Shown: positions 1 through 9,016 of the stretch, piece after piece
Position numbering within the stretch: the first letter of the stretch is position 1
Layout: each line of letters starts with the position of its first letter
Origin: D2472 sp964275585
GTDB lineage: Bacteria; Pseudomonadota; Gammaproteobacteria; Magnimaribacterales; D2472
DNA: 64,000 nucleotides
Assembly (NCBI GenBank): GCA_964275585.1
Contig: CAXYCJ010000013.1
Coordinates: forward strand, 1-64,000
Direction: 5' to 3'
The notes under the pieces: generated by a model
The model's input: the letters and a program-made list of their open reading frames with translations, nothing else
Told to the model about the DNA's origin: nothing
Database searches by the model: none
Translations under genes and position numbers: made by a program

Positions 1-17
1 GCAGGGGAGCTTATTAG
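1..17 (+). CDS. 3' end of an upstream gene, probably parA (partial)
   Basis: Only the last codons are visible: AGG GGA GCT TAT then TAG at 15-17. The stop overlaps the TAGGAG ribosome binding site of parB, so the two genes form one transcript. parA normally precedes parB next to the atp operon in gammaproteobacteria; assignment to parA rests on context only. Confidence 0.45.
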
Positions 18-28
18 GAGAATAAACA

Positions 29-874
29 GTGGCAGATAAAATATTAAATACTGGCCTAGAGGCTTTATTAGGTGGTGTGGTTGAGGTCAACCAACAAACC
101 ATTAAAGAGCTAGATCTTAGTCAAATCAAACCTAATAGATTCCAACCTAGACAATCTTTCAATGAAGATAAAATTAATGAACTATCACTATCCATAGCGA
201 AACATGGAGTTTTATCCCCAATCTTAGTTAGAGAAACAGGGGCGGGTGGTTATGAGTTAATTGCTGGAGAAAGGCGTTTAAGGGCTGCCAAAAAAGCAGG
301 TCTTCAAACATTACCCTGTTTGGTCGATTCTGCGGAAGATCAAACTTCTCTTGAGCTTGCGTTAATTGAAAACCTCCAAAGAGAGGATCTAAATCCAATT
401 GAAGAAGCTAGAGGGTATGACAGATTAAAAAGAGAGTTTAATTTAACTCAAGACAATATTTCTGAAGTGACAGGGAAGGCTCGAAGCTCGGTTGCTAATG
501 CCATGAGATTGTTAAACCTACCCCAATCTATTATAGAACTCTTATATTCTGGTGATCTTGAAAAAGGACATGCTAAAATTTTAGCCTCTATGGAGCCCTC
601 TGAAGCAGAAGAGCTTGCTAAAAAAATTGTGTTATTAGGAATGACTGTAAAGGACACCGCAGCAACCAAAAAGCCCAAAACATCACCTCAAACTCAAACA
701 AAACCTAAAAACAGAGACACTGAAATTCTTGAGCAAGAGCTGTCTGAAAACATAGGACACAAAACTCTTATAGAGCAAAAAACAACGTCAAGGGGAAAAA
801 TTACTATCTCTTACTCATCAAAAGATGAACGAGAGGCAATAATCGCCAAATTATTACAATTAAAGAATAATTAG
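29..874 (+). CDS. parB: chromosome-partitioning protein ParB
   Basis: CTP-dependent DNA clamp that loads at parS sites and, with ParA, segregates the origin region. The 281-residue protein has the N-terminal ParB domain (about 25-120) with the GERRLRA box near residue 81 and the conserved ENLQREDLNPIEEA block near 114, then a helix-turn-helix central domain and a basic, lysine-rich linker before a C-terminal dimerisation helix. It starts with GTG, 8 bases after a TAGGAG ribosome binding site that overlaps the preceding stop. Sitting directly upstream of the atp operon is the usual place near oriC. No good parS palindrome was noticed in the window. Confidence 0.96.
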   Translation: MADKILNTGLEALLGGVVEVNQQTIKELDLSQIKPNRFQPRQSFNEDKINELSLSIAKHGVLSPILVRETGAGGYELIAGERRLRAAKKAGLQTLPCLVDSAEDQTSLELALIENLQREDLNPIEEARGYDRLKREFNLTQDNISEVTGKARSSVANAMRLLNLPQSIIELLYSGDLEKGHAKILASMEPSEAEELAKKIVLLGMTVKDTAATKKPKTSPQTQTKPKNRDTEILEQELSENIGHKTLIEQKTTSRGKITISYSSKDEREAIIAKLLQLKNN

Positions 875-876
875 AC

Positions 877-905
877 TTGTTCTTCAGAGCATAAATTTTT
901 ATAAT
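877..905 (+). promoter_or_regulatory. sigma70-type promoter of the atp operon
   Basis: TTGTTC at 877-882 and a perfect TATAAT at 900-905 are separated by exactly 17 bases. It lies just after the parB stop and upstream of all ATP synthase genes. Predicted transcription start is about 911-913, which implies that translation of atpI starts downstream of that point. Confidence 0.75.
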
Positions 906-976
906 CACGCCGTTGTAAAACTTTAAAAACGAATATAAAAACTCTTAAAAATAATTGGTTAACTTTTTGCGGTTTA

Positions 977-1237
977 TTGACTGCTTTAGCGATATTTCCT
1001 ATTTACATTCAACCCATTTTCTTTGGTTATCTTTTAGCGCTTTCTGGTGCTATATATATTTCAACTAAAAATAAAAATGCAGCTATAAACCTATATGTAG
1101 CTTTTATATCGCGCTGGTCAATATTTATTATTTTCTCTATTCTCTCTTTGGTATATATACCAAATAACCCTCTTATTGCAGTGTTTCTGCTTGTATACTT
1201 AAACTCAACCTTTAACCCAAAAACGGTTACTGCTTAA
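977..1237 (+). CDS. atpI: ATP synthase assembly protein AtpI (start uncertain)
   Basis: Small hydrophobic protein with three membrane segments in at least 86 residues, placed immediately before atpB as AtpI is. AtpI helps assemble the c-ring. The family usually has about 110-130 residues. The reading frame is open back to 905 and the extra codons read like protein (LKNNWLTFCGLL), but that stretch has no ATG, GTG or TTG; the first ordinary start is TTG at 977. Either the protein is short or it begins at a rare codon such as ATA at 935. Stop is 2 bases before atpB. Confidence 0.8.
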   Translation: MTALAIFPIYIQPIFFGYLLALSGAIYISTKNKNAAINLYVAFISRWSIFIIFSILSLVYIPNNPLIAVFLLVYLNSTFNPKTVTA

Positions 1238-1239
1238 CT

Positions 1240-2100
1240 ATGGCTACTGAAGCGCACGAACAAATTACCAGCCAGGAATATATTCAACATCACCTGACAA
1301 ACTTAGTGTGTGGAAAAACTGAAACTCACGGCTGGACTTGCGATCCTCATTATGTAAATGAAATGGGTTTTTGGGCTTTTCACGTAGACTCATTGGGTTG
1401 GTCTGTGTTTCTTGGCGCTGTATTTGTTGTCCTATTTCGTTTTAGCATACCTAAACTTTCATCTTCTGCAGAGGCCCCATCAGGCTTGCAAAATTTTGTT
1501 GAGATGTGTGTTGAGTTTGTGAATGAAAACGTACAAAGTATTTTTACATCTGCAAAAAACAACCTTATTGGGCCTATGGCTCTCACCGTCTTGGTTTGGG
1601 TGTTTTTAATGAATTTAATGGATTTAATCCCTGTGGATTATCTTCCTGAGTTAGCGAAAGGTGTTGGCCTTGAATATTTTAAAGTGGTTCCGACCACAGA
1701 TCCCAATATAACGCTTGGAATGGCTTTAGCAGTTTTTATACTTATAATTTTTTACAGCATTAAAATCAAAGGCTTAAAAGGATTTCTTGCAGAATTAACA
1801 CTTCACCCGTTTGGTAAATACATGCTTCCTGTTAATTTGGTATTAGAGGGTGTGAACCTTATTGCAAAACCCATTTCACTGGGATTAAGATTATTTGGGA
1901 ATTTGTATGCTGGAGAGATGATATTTATTTTGATAGCGCTCATGCTAACTTTTAGCTCAATTTCAGTGGGTTTACTTGGAGTGGGTCTGCATTTAATATG
2001 GGCTCTTTTTCATATATTGATTTTAGCCTTACAGGCATTTATTTTTATGGTGCTTACCATTGTTTATTTAGCAATGGCGCATGAAACCGAAGACCATTAG
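1240..2100 (+). CDS. atpB: ATP synthase F0 subunit a
   Basis: Stator channel subunit that conducts protons to the c-ring in the inner membrane. 286 residues, five to six membrane helices. The block GLRLFGNLYAGEMI contains the essential arginine of helix 4 that faces the c-ring carboxylate, and the C-terminal helix LQAFIFMVLTIVYL is typical. ATG is 2 bases after atpI with no clear ribosome binding site, so translation is probably coupled. Confidence 0.97.
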   Translation: MATEAHEQITSQEYIQHHLTNLVCGKTETHGWTCDPHYVNEMGFWAFHVDSLGWSVFLGAVFVVLFRFSIPKLSSSAEAPSGLQNFVEMCVEFVNENVQSIFTSAKNNLIGPMALTVLVWVFLMNLMDLIPVDYLPELAKGVGLEYFKVVPTTDPNITLGMALAVFILIIFYSIKIKGLKGFLAELTLHPFGKYMLPVNLVLEGVNLIAKPISLGLRLFGNLYAGEMIFILIALMLTFSSISVGLLGVGLHLIWALFHILILALQAFIFMVLTIVYLAMAHETEDH

Positions 2101-2123
2101 GTCTTTATTTTTAGGAGAATAGA

Positions 2124-2351
2124 ATGGAACAATCACTTATATATATAGCCTCAGGGCTAATGATCGGTCTTGGCGCAGTAGGTGCTGCGATTGGCGTGGG
2201 AGTTTTAGGTGGAAAATTTTTAGAAGGAGCTGCTCGTCAACCCGAGTTAATTCCTATGCTAAGAACCCAGCTTTTTATTGTTATGGGTCTTGTTGACGCT
2301 GTTCCAATGATTGGTGTTGGACTAGGTCTTTACTTAATGTTTGCTGCTTAA
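2124..2351 (+). CDS. atpE: ATP synthase F0 subunit c
   Basis: Ring-forming proteolipid of 75 residues with two membrane helices joined by the polar loop GAARQPE. The ion-carrying acidic residue is Asp58 in the block VDAVPMIGVGLGLY. The nearly Escherichia-like sequence and Asp rather than the Glu/Ser pair of sodium-type rings indicate proton coupling. A strong ribosome binding site (TAGGAG) lies before the ATG, fitting the high copy number of this subunit. Confidence 0.97.
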   Translation: MEQSLIYIASGLMIGLGAVGAAIGVGVLGGKFLEGAARQPELIPMLRTQLFIVMGLVDAVPMIGVGLGLYLMFAA

Positions 2352-2357
2352 TAAAGC

Positions 2358-2828
2358 ATGAATATAAACGCAACACTCCTTGGTCAAACTGTGGCATTTG
2401 TTATTTTTATAGCAATTTGCTGGAAGTATGTATGGCCTCCAATCATTGCGATTATGGAAGAGAGAGAAAAGCGTATTGCTGACGGCTTAGAGGCGGCAAA
2501 AAAAGCTAATGACTCTTTAGAAGAAGCACAACTTGCTTTTGATCAAGAGATGAATAAAGCTAAAATACAGGCCGCAGAAATTTTAGAAAAAGCCAACACC
2601 AGGGCATCACAAATAGTCAATGATGCAACCTCTAAAGCTGAAACAGAGGCAGAAAAAATACTAACCTCTGCTTCTAAAACTATTGAAAACGATGTCAATA
2701 AAGCTAAAGAAGAGTTAAGACAAAAAATGTCAGAGTTAATTATAGAAACCTCAGAAAAAATACTGGGCGAGGAAATAACACCTGACAAACATCAAGAGCT
2801 GCTTGCAAAAGCTGCATCAGAACTATAA
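2358..2828 (+). CDS. atpF: ATP synthase F0 subunit b
   Basis: Peripheral stalk subunit of 156 residues: one N-terminal membrane helix (about 5-27), then a long charged coiled coil rich in Ala, Glu and Lys (about 35-125) that dimerises and reaches up to subunit delta. Length matches the 156 residues of the enterobacterial protein. Starts 6 bases after the atpE stop. Confidence 0.96.
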   Translation: MNINATLLGQTVAFVIFIAICWKYVWPPIIAIMEEREKRIADGLEAAKKANDSLEEAQLAFDQEMNKAKIQAAEILEKANTRASQIVNDATSKAETEAEKILTSASKTIENDVNKAKEELRQKMSELIIETSEKILGEEITPDKHQELLAKAASEL

Positions 2829-2831
2829 AAA

Positions 2832-3368
2832 ATGATTGAGCTCTCCCCACTTGCCCGACCTTATGCTAAAGCTGTATTTTCTGCGGCTCTAGACTTAGGC
2901 AAACAAGATGAGGTAGCCAAAGAGCTGTTCACCCTCTCTTTAATTGCGCAAACCACAGAAGTGACAAGCCTAATTGCGGATCCAGAGCTCTCAAAAGTTA
3001 AAATTGCAGAAACAATAGTTGGTCTTCTAGAAGATGAAATGGGTAAGATTTCTGTAAAGATGATAGAGCTGCTTGCAGAAAACAAAAGGCTAAATCTAAT
3101 TGAAGCAATCTATTCAAGCTACCAAGAGCTTTTAGAGGAATACAACAAAACAAGCTCAATCGTTGTGAATGTTGCGAACCAACCTTCAGATGAAAACAAA
3201 GCAACGATAGTAGAAAAACTTTCTGCTTCCTACGGTGAAGGTTCGAATATAGAGTTTTCAGAAGACTCATCCATTATGGGTGGGCTTTCTATAAAGATTG
3301 GAGATGAAACACTAGATCTCTCCATTCGAGGTAAAGTCAAAAAATTAGTAAACCAATTAAATTTTTAA
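2832..3368 (+). CDS. atpH: ATP synthase F1 subunit delta
   Basis: 178-residue OSCP/delta subunit that joins the peripheral stalk to the top of the alpha3beta3 head. It begins LARPYAKAVFSAA, the family N-terminal signature, and ends with the beta-rich block SIMGGLSIKIGDETLDLSIRGK. Start is 3 bases after atpF. Confidence 0.96.
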   Translation: MIELSPLARPYAKAVFSAALDLGKQDEVAKELFTLSLIAQTTEVTSLIADPELSKVKIAETIVGLLEDEMGKISVKMIELLAENKRLNLIEAIYSSYQELLEEYNKTSSIVVNVANQPSDENKATIVEKLSASYGEGSNIEFSEDSSIMGGLSIKIGDETLDLSIRGKVKKLVNQLNF

Positions 3369-3377
3369 GGTGAAAAA

Positions 3378-4922
3378 ATGAGCCAATTAAATCCGTCAGA
3401 AATATCCAGCGTTTTAAAAGAAAAGATTGCAGGACTGGATCTTTCAGCAGAAAGAAAAAATGAGGGCATTATCGTTAGCGTATCTGACGGTATTGTTAGA
3501 ATCCATGGAATGGGCGACGTTATGTATGGGGAGCTTATTGAGTTTGAGAATGGTGTTCTCGGACTGGCCCTTAACTTAGAGCAAGATTCTGTGGGCGCTG
3601 TTGTTTTAGGAGATTACCTGGGTTTAGTCGAAGGCCAAAAAGCTGTATGTACAGGTAGAATTTTAGAGGTTCCGGTTGGGGAGGCTTTGTTAGGGCGAGT
3701 GGTTGATGCATTAGGAGCTCCAATTGATGGCAAAGGTGAGATTAAAACAGACGAAACAGCACCGGTTGAGGTTGTTGCACCAGGCGTAATCGCAAGACAA
3801 TCAGTGGATCAACCTGTTCAAATTGGGTTAAAAGCTGTTGATGCCATGGTGCCAATCGGCCGAGGTCAACGAGAGCTTATTATTGGTGATAGACAGACTG
3901 GAAAAACAGCTGTTGCAATTGATGCCATCATTAATCAAAAAGGTACAGGCATTAAATGCATTTATGTCGCTATCGGACAAAAACAATCTACGGTTGTAAA
4001 TGTAGTTAAAAAACTAGAAGAGCATGGAGCTTTAGAGCATACAATTATTGTTTCTGCTTCAGCATCCGATCCAGCTCCCATGCAATATTTATCTGCATAT
4101 TCAGGCTGCTCAATGGGTGAATACTTTAGAGACAAGGGCGAAGACGCTTTGATTGTATATGACGATCTATCCAAACAAGCGGTTGCGTATAGACAGGTCT
4201 CATTATTACTTAAAAGACCTCCAGGAAGAGAAGCTTATCCAGGAGATGTGTTCTATCTTCACTCAAGGTTGTTAGAAAGAGCTGCAAGAGTAAACGCAGA
4301 CTATGTGGAAAAAGTAACCAATGGAAAGGTTAAAGGCAAAACCGGCTCACTAACTGCTTTGCCGATTATTGAAACGCAAGCTGGAGATGTTTCAGCATTC
4401 GTTCCAACAAATGTAATTTCTATTACAGACGGACAAATATTTTTAGAAACAGACCTATTTAATTCTGGAGTAAGGCCTGCGATTAACCCTGGCATCTCTG
4501 TTTCCCGGGTTGGTGGAGCGGCTCAAACCAAAATCATGAAAAAATTAAGTGGTGGAGTGAGAACAGCTCTGGCTCAATACAGAGAACTTGCTGCTTTCTC
4601 ACAGTTTGCATCAGACCTAGATGAAGCAACCAAGGCTCAGTTAGCTAGAGGCCAAAGAATCACCGAGCTCATTAAACAAAAACAATATGCACCCATGAGC
4701 GTTGCCCAACAATCTTTGAGCATTTTTGCAGCTGATAAAGGCTTTATGGATGATGTAGAAGTAGAGAAAATAGGAAGTTTTGAAGAAGCTCTTCATAGCT
4801 TCTTTACCTCTGAAAAACCTGATCTAGAAAAAAGCATCAACGATACAGGTGATTGGAATGATGATATTGAGAAGCAATTTACAGAAGTTGTAGAACAATT
4901 TAAAAAAACCCAAACATTTTAA
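3378..4922 (+). CDS. atpA: ATP synthase F1 subunit alpha
   Basis: Non-catalytic nucleotide-binding subunit, 514 residues. The Walker A loop is GDRQTGKT near residue 170, and the signature PAINPGISVSRVGGAAQ near 365 is present. AAGGTGAAAA precedes the ATG. The length agrees with the 513 residues of E. coli AtpA. Confidence 0.98.
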   Translation: MSQLNPSEISSVLKEKIAGLDLSAERKNEGIIVSVSDGIVRIHGMGDVMYGELIEFENGVLGLALNLEQDSVGAVVLGDYLGLVEGQKAVCTGRILEVPVGEALLGRVVDALGAPIDGKGEIKTDETAPVEVVAPGVIARQSVDQPVQIGLKAVDAMVPIGRGQRELIIGDRQTGKTAVAIDAIINQKGTGIKCIYVAIGQKQSTVVNVVKKLEEHGALEHTIIVSASASDPAPMQYLSAYSGCSMGEYFRDKGEDALIVYDDLSKQAVAYRQVSLLLKRPPGREAYPGDVFYLHSRLLERAARVNADYVEKVTNGKVKGKTGSLTALPIIETQAGDVSAFVPTNVISITDGQIFLETDLFNSGVRPAINPGISVSRVGGAAQTKIMKKLSGGVRTALAQYRELAAFSQFASDLDEATKAQLARGQRITELIKQKQYAPMSVAQQSLSIFAADKGFMDDVEVEKIGSFEEALHSFFTSEKPDLEKSINDTGDWNDDIEKQFTEVVEQFKKTQTF

Positions 4923-4934
4923 TTTAGACAGATA

Positions 4935-5798
4935 ATGGCAAATACCAAAGAAGTTAGAAAGCAGATTGCGAGCATAAAAAGCACGCAGAAGATCACTGCT
5001 GCTATGGAAATGGTTGCTGCTAGTAAAATTAGAAAAACTCAAAGTGAAATGCAGTTGGGAAGACCTTATTCTGAGAAGATCAAAGAGGTTATTGCGCATA
5101 TCGCAACCTCAAGCTCAGAGTACTCACATCCTTTCTATGAAAACAGAGAAGCAAAAAAAGCCTGCTTTATAGTAGTTAGTTCAGACAAGGGTTTGTGTGG
5201 CGGATTAAATATCAACTTGTTTAAGAGTGTTATTCAAAAGGCTGCTGAGCTTAATAATCAAGGCGTTGAATCTAGCTTTGCCTTAATTGGAGTAAAAGCT
5301 GCCAGTTTCTTTAAGGCCGTCGGTGGAAATGTGGTGGCTAATGTTCAAAAGCTCGGAGATAAGCCTGATCCAGATATGTTAATCGGCCTAACAAAAACCG
5401 TGCTTGATCTCCATAAAAATAACGAAATAGATCAGGTATATATTTGCAGCAACAAGTTTATAAATACCATGACTCAACAACCGGGTGTTCAGCAACTTAT
5501 TCCTCTTCCAGCGATAGAAGACGAAGGGTTAACCTCGACTCACTGGGATTATATCTATGAGCCTGAGGCAAAGGAATTACTGGAAGGCTTAATGACAAGA
5601 TATATTGAGTCTCTTATTTATCATGCTGTTGTAGAAAATAATGCATGTGAACAAGCGGCAAAGATGCTGGCAATGAAAAATGCTACTGAGAATGCAGGGG
5701 ATTTGATTAAAGAATTAGAACTTTTATATAACAATGTAAGACAAGCAGCCATTACTCAAGAATTATCTGAGATAGTTGGCGGAGCAGCTGCGGTTTAA
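4935..5798 (+). CDS. atpG: ATP synthase F1 subunit gamma
   Basis: Central rotor shaft, 287 residues. The N-terminal helix has the conserved KITAAMEMVAASK, there is a Rossmann-like middle with SSDKGLCGGLN near 78-88, and the C-terminal helix carries the conserved YNNVRQAAITQELSEI block. The stop is immediately followed by the AAGGAG ribosome binding site of atpD. Confidence 0.97.
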   Translation: MANTKEVRKQIASIKSTQKITAAMEMVAASKIRKTQSEMQLGRPYSEKIKEVIAHIATSSSEYSHPFYENREAKKACFIVVSSDKGLCGGLNINLFKSVIQKAAELNNQGVESSFALIGVKAASFFKAVGGNVVANVQKLGDKPDPDMLIGLTKTVLDLHKNNEIDQVYICSNKFINTMTQQPGVQQLIPLPAIEDEGLTSTHWDYIYEPEAKELLEGLMTRYIESLIYHAVVENNACEQAAKMLAMKNATENAGDLIKELELLYNNVRQAAITQELSEIVGGAAAV

Positions 5799-5808
5799 GG
5801 AGAAAAAA

Positions 5809-7206
5809 ATGAGCAACGGTTTAATAACACAAATTATCGGAGCGGTTATCGATGTTGAATTTGAAAAAACTAACATCCCCAAAGTCTATGAGGCCATAGA
5901 AATCTCAGATACTGGAACAGTGCTTGAAGTTCAACAGCAACTTGGAGATGGAATCGTTAGAGCCATTGCCATGGGAACAACTGAAGGGCTTAAAAGAGGG
6001 CTTTCAGTCACAAGAACCAATGCACCTATCTCAGTTCCTGTTGGAGAAAAAACACTTGGTAGAATTATGGACGTTTTAGGCAACCCTATTGATGAGTGTG
6101 GTCCTATTGGTGCCGAAGAAACTATGCCAATTCACAGAAAGCCTCCAAGTTACATGGATCAATCTCTTTCAGATGATTTACTGGAAACGGGAATTAAAGT
6201 TATCGATCTAATCTGTCCTTTTGCTAAGGGAGGAAAGGTCGGGTTGTTTGGTGGTGCGGGAGTTGGAAAGACAGTAAACATGATGGAGCTTATTAATAAT
6301 ATTGCTACTGAACACTCAGGCCTATCTGTATTTGCTGGTGTTGGCGAAAGAACCAGAGAAGGAAACGATTTCTACTATGAAATGCAAGAATCTGGTGTTG
6401 TGAACGTAGAAACACCAAGCGAATCAAAAGTTGCCATGGTTTATGGCCAAATGAATGAGCCCCCTGGAAACAGATTAAGAGTCGCTTTGACCGGCCTGAC
6501 AATGGCTGAAAAATTTAGAGACGAGGGAAGAGACGTCCTTTTGTTTATTGACAATATCTATAGATACACTCTTGCTGGTGTGGAAGTATCAGCTTTGCTT
6601 GGAAGAATGCCATCAGCTGTGGGATATCAGCCCACACTTGCCGAAGAAATGGGCGCGCTTCAGGAAAGAATTACCTCAACAAAAGACGGCTCTATAACAT
6701 CCATTCAGGCTGTCTATGTTCCTGCAGATGATTTAACAGACCCATCTCCAGCAACAACATTTGCGCATTTGGATGCAACAGTTGTTCTCTCAAGACAAAT
6801 TGCTGAGTTAGGAATTTATCCAGCTGTGGATCCGCTAGACTCAACAAGTAGACAGCTTGATCCATTGGTTGTTGGTGAAGAACATTACAATGTAGCCCAA
6901 GGCGTTCAAGGTGTTTTACAAAAATACAAAGAGCTAAAGGATATTATTGCTATTTTAGGGATGGATGAATTATCCGAAGAAGACAAACTAGCTGTATCAA
7001 GAGCAAGAAAGGTAGAGAGATTTCTATCACAACCCTTTACAGTGGCAGAGGTATTCACAGGCTCTCCTGGGAAATACGTGAAATTAGAAGACACCATTAA
7101 ATCGTTTAAAGGAATTTTAGCTGGAGATTATGATGATCTTCCTGAACAAGCCTTTTACATGGTTGGCTCTATTGAAGAAGCAGTTGAAAAAGCTAAAACT
7201 TTATAA
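5809..7206 (+). CDS. atpD: ATP synthase F1 subunit beta
   Basis: Catalytic subunit, 465 residues from the ATG at 5809, which follows AAGGAGAAAAAA and gives the family N-terminus MSNGLITQIIGAVIDV; a longer frame opening at 5776 runs through the end of atpG and is not the start. Walker A is GGAGVGKT, the catalytic Glu region GERTREGNDFY is intact, and the DELSEED loop region is DELSEEDK. Confidence 0.98.
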   Translation: MSNGLITQIIGAVIDVEFEKTNIPKVYEAIEISDTGTVLEVQQQLGDGIVRAIAMGTTEGLKRGLSVTRTNAPISVPVGEKTLGRIMDVLGNPIDECGPIGAEETMPIHRKPPSYMDQSLSDDLLETGIKVIDLICPFAKGGKVGLFGGAGVGKTVNMMELINNIATEHSGLSVFAGVGERTREGNDFYYEMQESGVVNVETPSESKVAMVYGQMNEPPGNRLRVALTGLTMAEKFRDEGRDVLLFIDNIYRYTLAGVEVSALLGRMPSAVGYQPTLAEEMGALQERITSTKDGSITSIQAVYVPADDLTDPSPATTFAHLDATVVLSRQIAELGIYPAVDPLDSTSRQLDPLVVGEEHYNVAQGVQGVLQKYKELKDIIAILGMDELSEEDKLAVSRARKVERFLSQPFTVAEVFTGSPGKYVKLEDTIKSFKGILAGDYDDLPEQAFYMVGSIEEAVEKAKTL

Positions 7207-7216
7207 CTAATAAAAA

Positions 7217-7630
7217 ATGTCCACAATTAAAGTCAGCATAGTTTCATCAAGTGAAGAAATTTATTCTGGCGAAGGCACTATGGTGTTTGCAACCGGCTCA
7301 CTTGGAGAGATTGGAATAGCTCCTGGGCACACACCACTTCTTACAGGCTTAGCACCGGGGCCGGTTCGAATTCAAAATGGAGACGATGAACAAACTTTTT
7401 TTTGTTCAGGCGGCTTTATTGAAGTCCAACCTGACATCGTTACTTTTTTATCTGATCGAGCCGAAAGAGCTGACTCTATGGATGAAGCAGAGGCAATAAA
7501 AGCCCAAGAACAAGCTGAAAAAAACATGCATGATAAAGAGTCAACACTTGATTACACTAAGGCCGCAGCCCAACTAGCAGAAGCTGCTGCTAGAATCAAA
7601 ACCATTCAAAAATTAAGAAAAAACAAGTAA
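7217..7630 (+). CDS. atpC: ATP synthase F1 subunit epsilon
   Basis: Rotor-foot and regulatory subunit, 137 residues: N-terminal beta sandwich (GSLGEIGIAPGHTPLLT near 28-44) and C-terminal helical hairpin rich in Ala and Lys that can inhibit ATP hydrolysis. Last gene of the atp operon; the glmU start lies only about 30 bases later. Confidence 0.95.
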   Translation: MSTIKVSIVSSSEEIYSGEGTMVFATGSLGEIGIAPGHTPLLTGLAPGPVRIQNGDDEQTFFCSGGFIEVQPDIVTFLSDRAERADSMDEAEAIKAQEQAEKNMHDKESTLDYTKAAAQLAEAAARIKTIQKLRKNK

Positions 7631-7662
7631 GGTACTTGTATCAACTTTAAATTTTTAGTCCG

Positions 7663-9015
7663 TTGAATATTCATACAATTATCCTTGCGGCCGGCAAAGG
7701 CACAAGAATGAACACCAAACTTCCCAAGGTTATGCAACCACTGGGTGGTTCTAACATTATTTCTCACGTTATCAATACTGCGCAAAAAATAAGCAATGAA
7801 ATCACTTTGGTCGCAGGATACGAAAAAGATATCTTAAAAAAATACATTGCTAATTCTTACCCAAGCATTAATACAGTAGACCAAGATGATCAGCTTGGAA
7901 CTGGTCATGCAGTTCAGCAAGCTGCACATTTAATTGAAGCCAATCAAAAAACTTTAATTCTTTATGGCGATGTTCCATTAATATCTGAAACTACAATTCA
8001 AGCATTAATATCTGATCCAAGCGATTGCTGTCTTCTATCCATGAAGCCGTATGATCCAACCCCTTATGGGAAGGTTATAAAAAACAATGCCGGCAATGCA
8101 ATTAAAATTACGGAACAAAAGGATGCCACAGACGAGGAAAAAAAAATAAAAGAAGTTTTTACTGGAATTATGACCGTTCAAGGCAAGCTTCTTATCGAAG
8201 CATTAAAAGAAATTAAAAACAACAATGCTGCAAGCGAATACTACCTAACAGACCTAGTAGAGATACTTTCTTCAAAAGGGGTTAAAATAAACTGTATTCA
8301 AGCTAACCCCAACGAGGTTGTGGGGGCGAATAACAAAAAAGAACTCCACGAGCTTGAGTCTATTTTAAGAAATATGAAATCTAAACAACTACTAGACCAA
8401 GGAATCACCCTTTTGGATTCATCTCGAGTTGATCTTCGCGGCGAAGTAACGGCTGGCAAAGACTGCAGTATTGATGTGAATGTAATTTTAGAAGGCAATA
8501 TAACCCTTGGAGATAATGTAACCATTAAATCTAATGTTATTTTACGAAATGTAACCATTGGAGATAATTCAGTTATTGAGGCTTTTTCTCACTTATCTTC
8601 TGCTGCTGTTGGATCAAGCTGCACCATAGGACCTTATGCGAGGCTAAGAGAGGGCTCTGAAATTGGAAACAATGCCAAAATTGGTAACTTTGTAGAAACT
8701 AAAAAAACAAAATTTGGCGATGGCGCCAAGGCCAACCATCTAGCCTACCTTGGTGATGCGAACATCGGAGATAACGCTAATATTGGCGCTGGAACCATTA
8801 CCTGCAACTATGATGGCAAAGACAAACATGAAACAACCATAGGCGACAACAGTTTTATTGGTACAAATTCCTCTTTAGTGGCACCTGTGAACATTGGCAA
8901 GGGCGCCTACGTTGGTGCCGGCTCTGTAATAACAAAAGATGTTCCAGATGAATCTCTGGCAGTGGCAAGAGGCAAACAAGTCATCAAAGAAGACTGGGCA
9001 AAAGACAAAAAATAA
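7663..9015 (+). CDS. glmU: bifunctional GlmU (GlcNAc-1-P uridyltransferase / GlcN-1-P acetyltransferase)
   Basis: Makes UDP-GlcNAc for peptidoglycan and lipopolysaccharide. 450 residues. The N-terminal nucleotidyltransferase has LAAGKGTRM (residues 8-16) and the GTGHAV and YGDVPL motifs; the C-terminal half is a left-handed beta-helix of hexapeptide repeats with the acetyl-CoA site around YLGDANIGDNANIGAG. Translation begins at TTG, giving MNIHTIILAAGKG. The stop overlaps by spacing of one base with glmS, the next enzyme of the same pathway. Confidence 0.96.
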   Translation: MNIHTIILAAGKGTRMNTKLPKVMQPLGGSNIISHVINTAQKISNEITLVAGYEKDILKKYIANSYPSINTVDQDDQLGTGHAVQQAAHLIEANQKTLILYGDVPLISETTIQALISDPSDCCLLSMKPYDPTPYGKVIKNNAGNAIKITEQKDATDEEKKIKEVFTGIMTVQGKLLIEALKEIKNNNAASEYYLTDLVEILSSKGVKINCIQANPNEVVGANNKKELHELESILRNMKSKQLLDQGITLLDSSRVDLRGEVTAGKDCSIDVNVILEGNITLGDNVTIKSNVILRNVTIGDNSVIEAFSHLSSAAVGSSCTIGPYARLREGSEIGNNAKIGNFVETKKTKFGDGAKANHLAYLGDANIGDNANIGAGTITCNYDGKDKHETTIGDNSFIGTNSSLVAPVNIGKGAYVGAGSVITKDVPDESLAVARGKQVIKEDWAKDKK

Positions 9016-9016
9016 T

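Noticed and set aside
2998..3270. Minus-strand reading frame of 90 codons inside atpH
   Set aside because: Shadow frame of a well-conserved gene with no ribosome binding site and no family signature.
5776..5808. Longer start for atpD
   Set aside because: It overlaps atpG and lacks family similarity; ATG 5809 has an ideal ribosome binding site.
8939..9016. N-terminal extension of glmS
   Set aside because: GlmS requires Cys directly after Met; the extension is glmU sequence in another frame.
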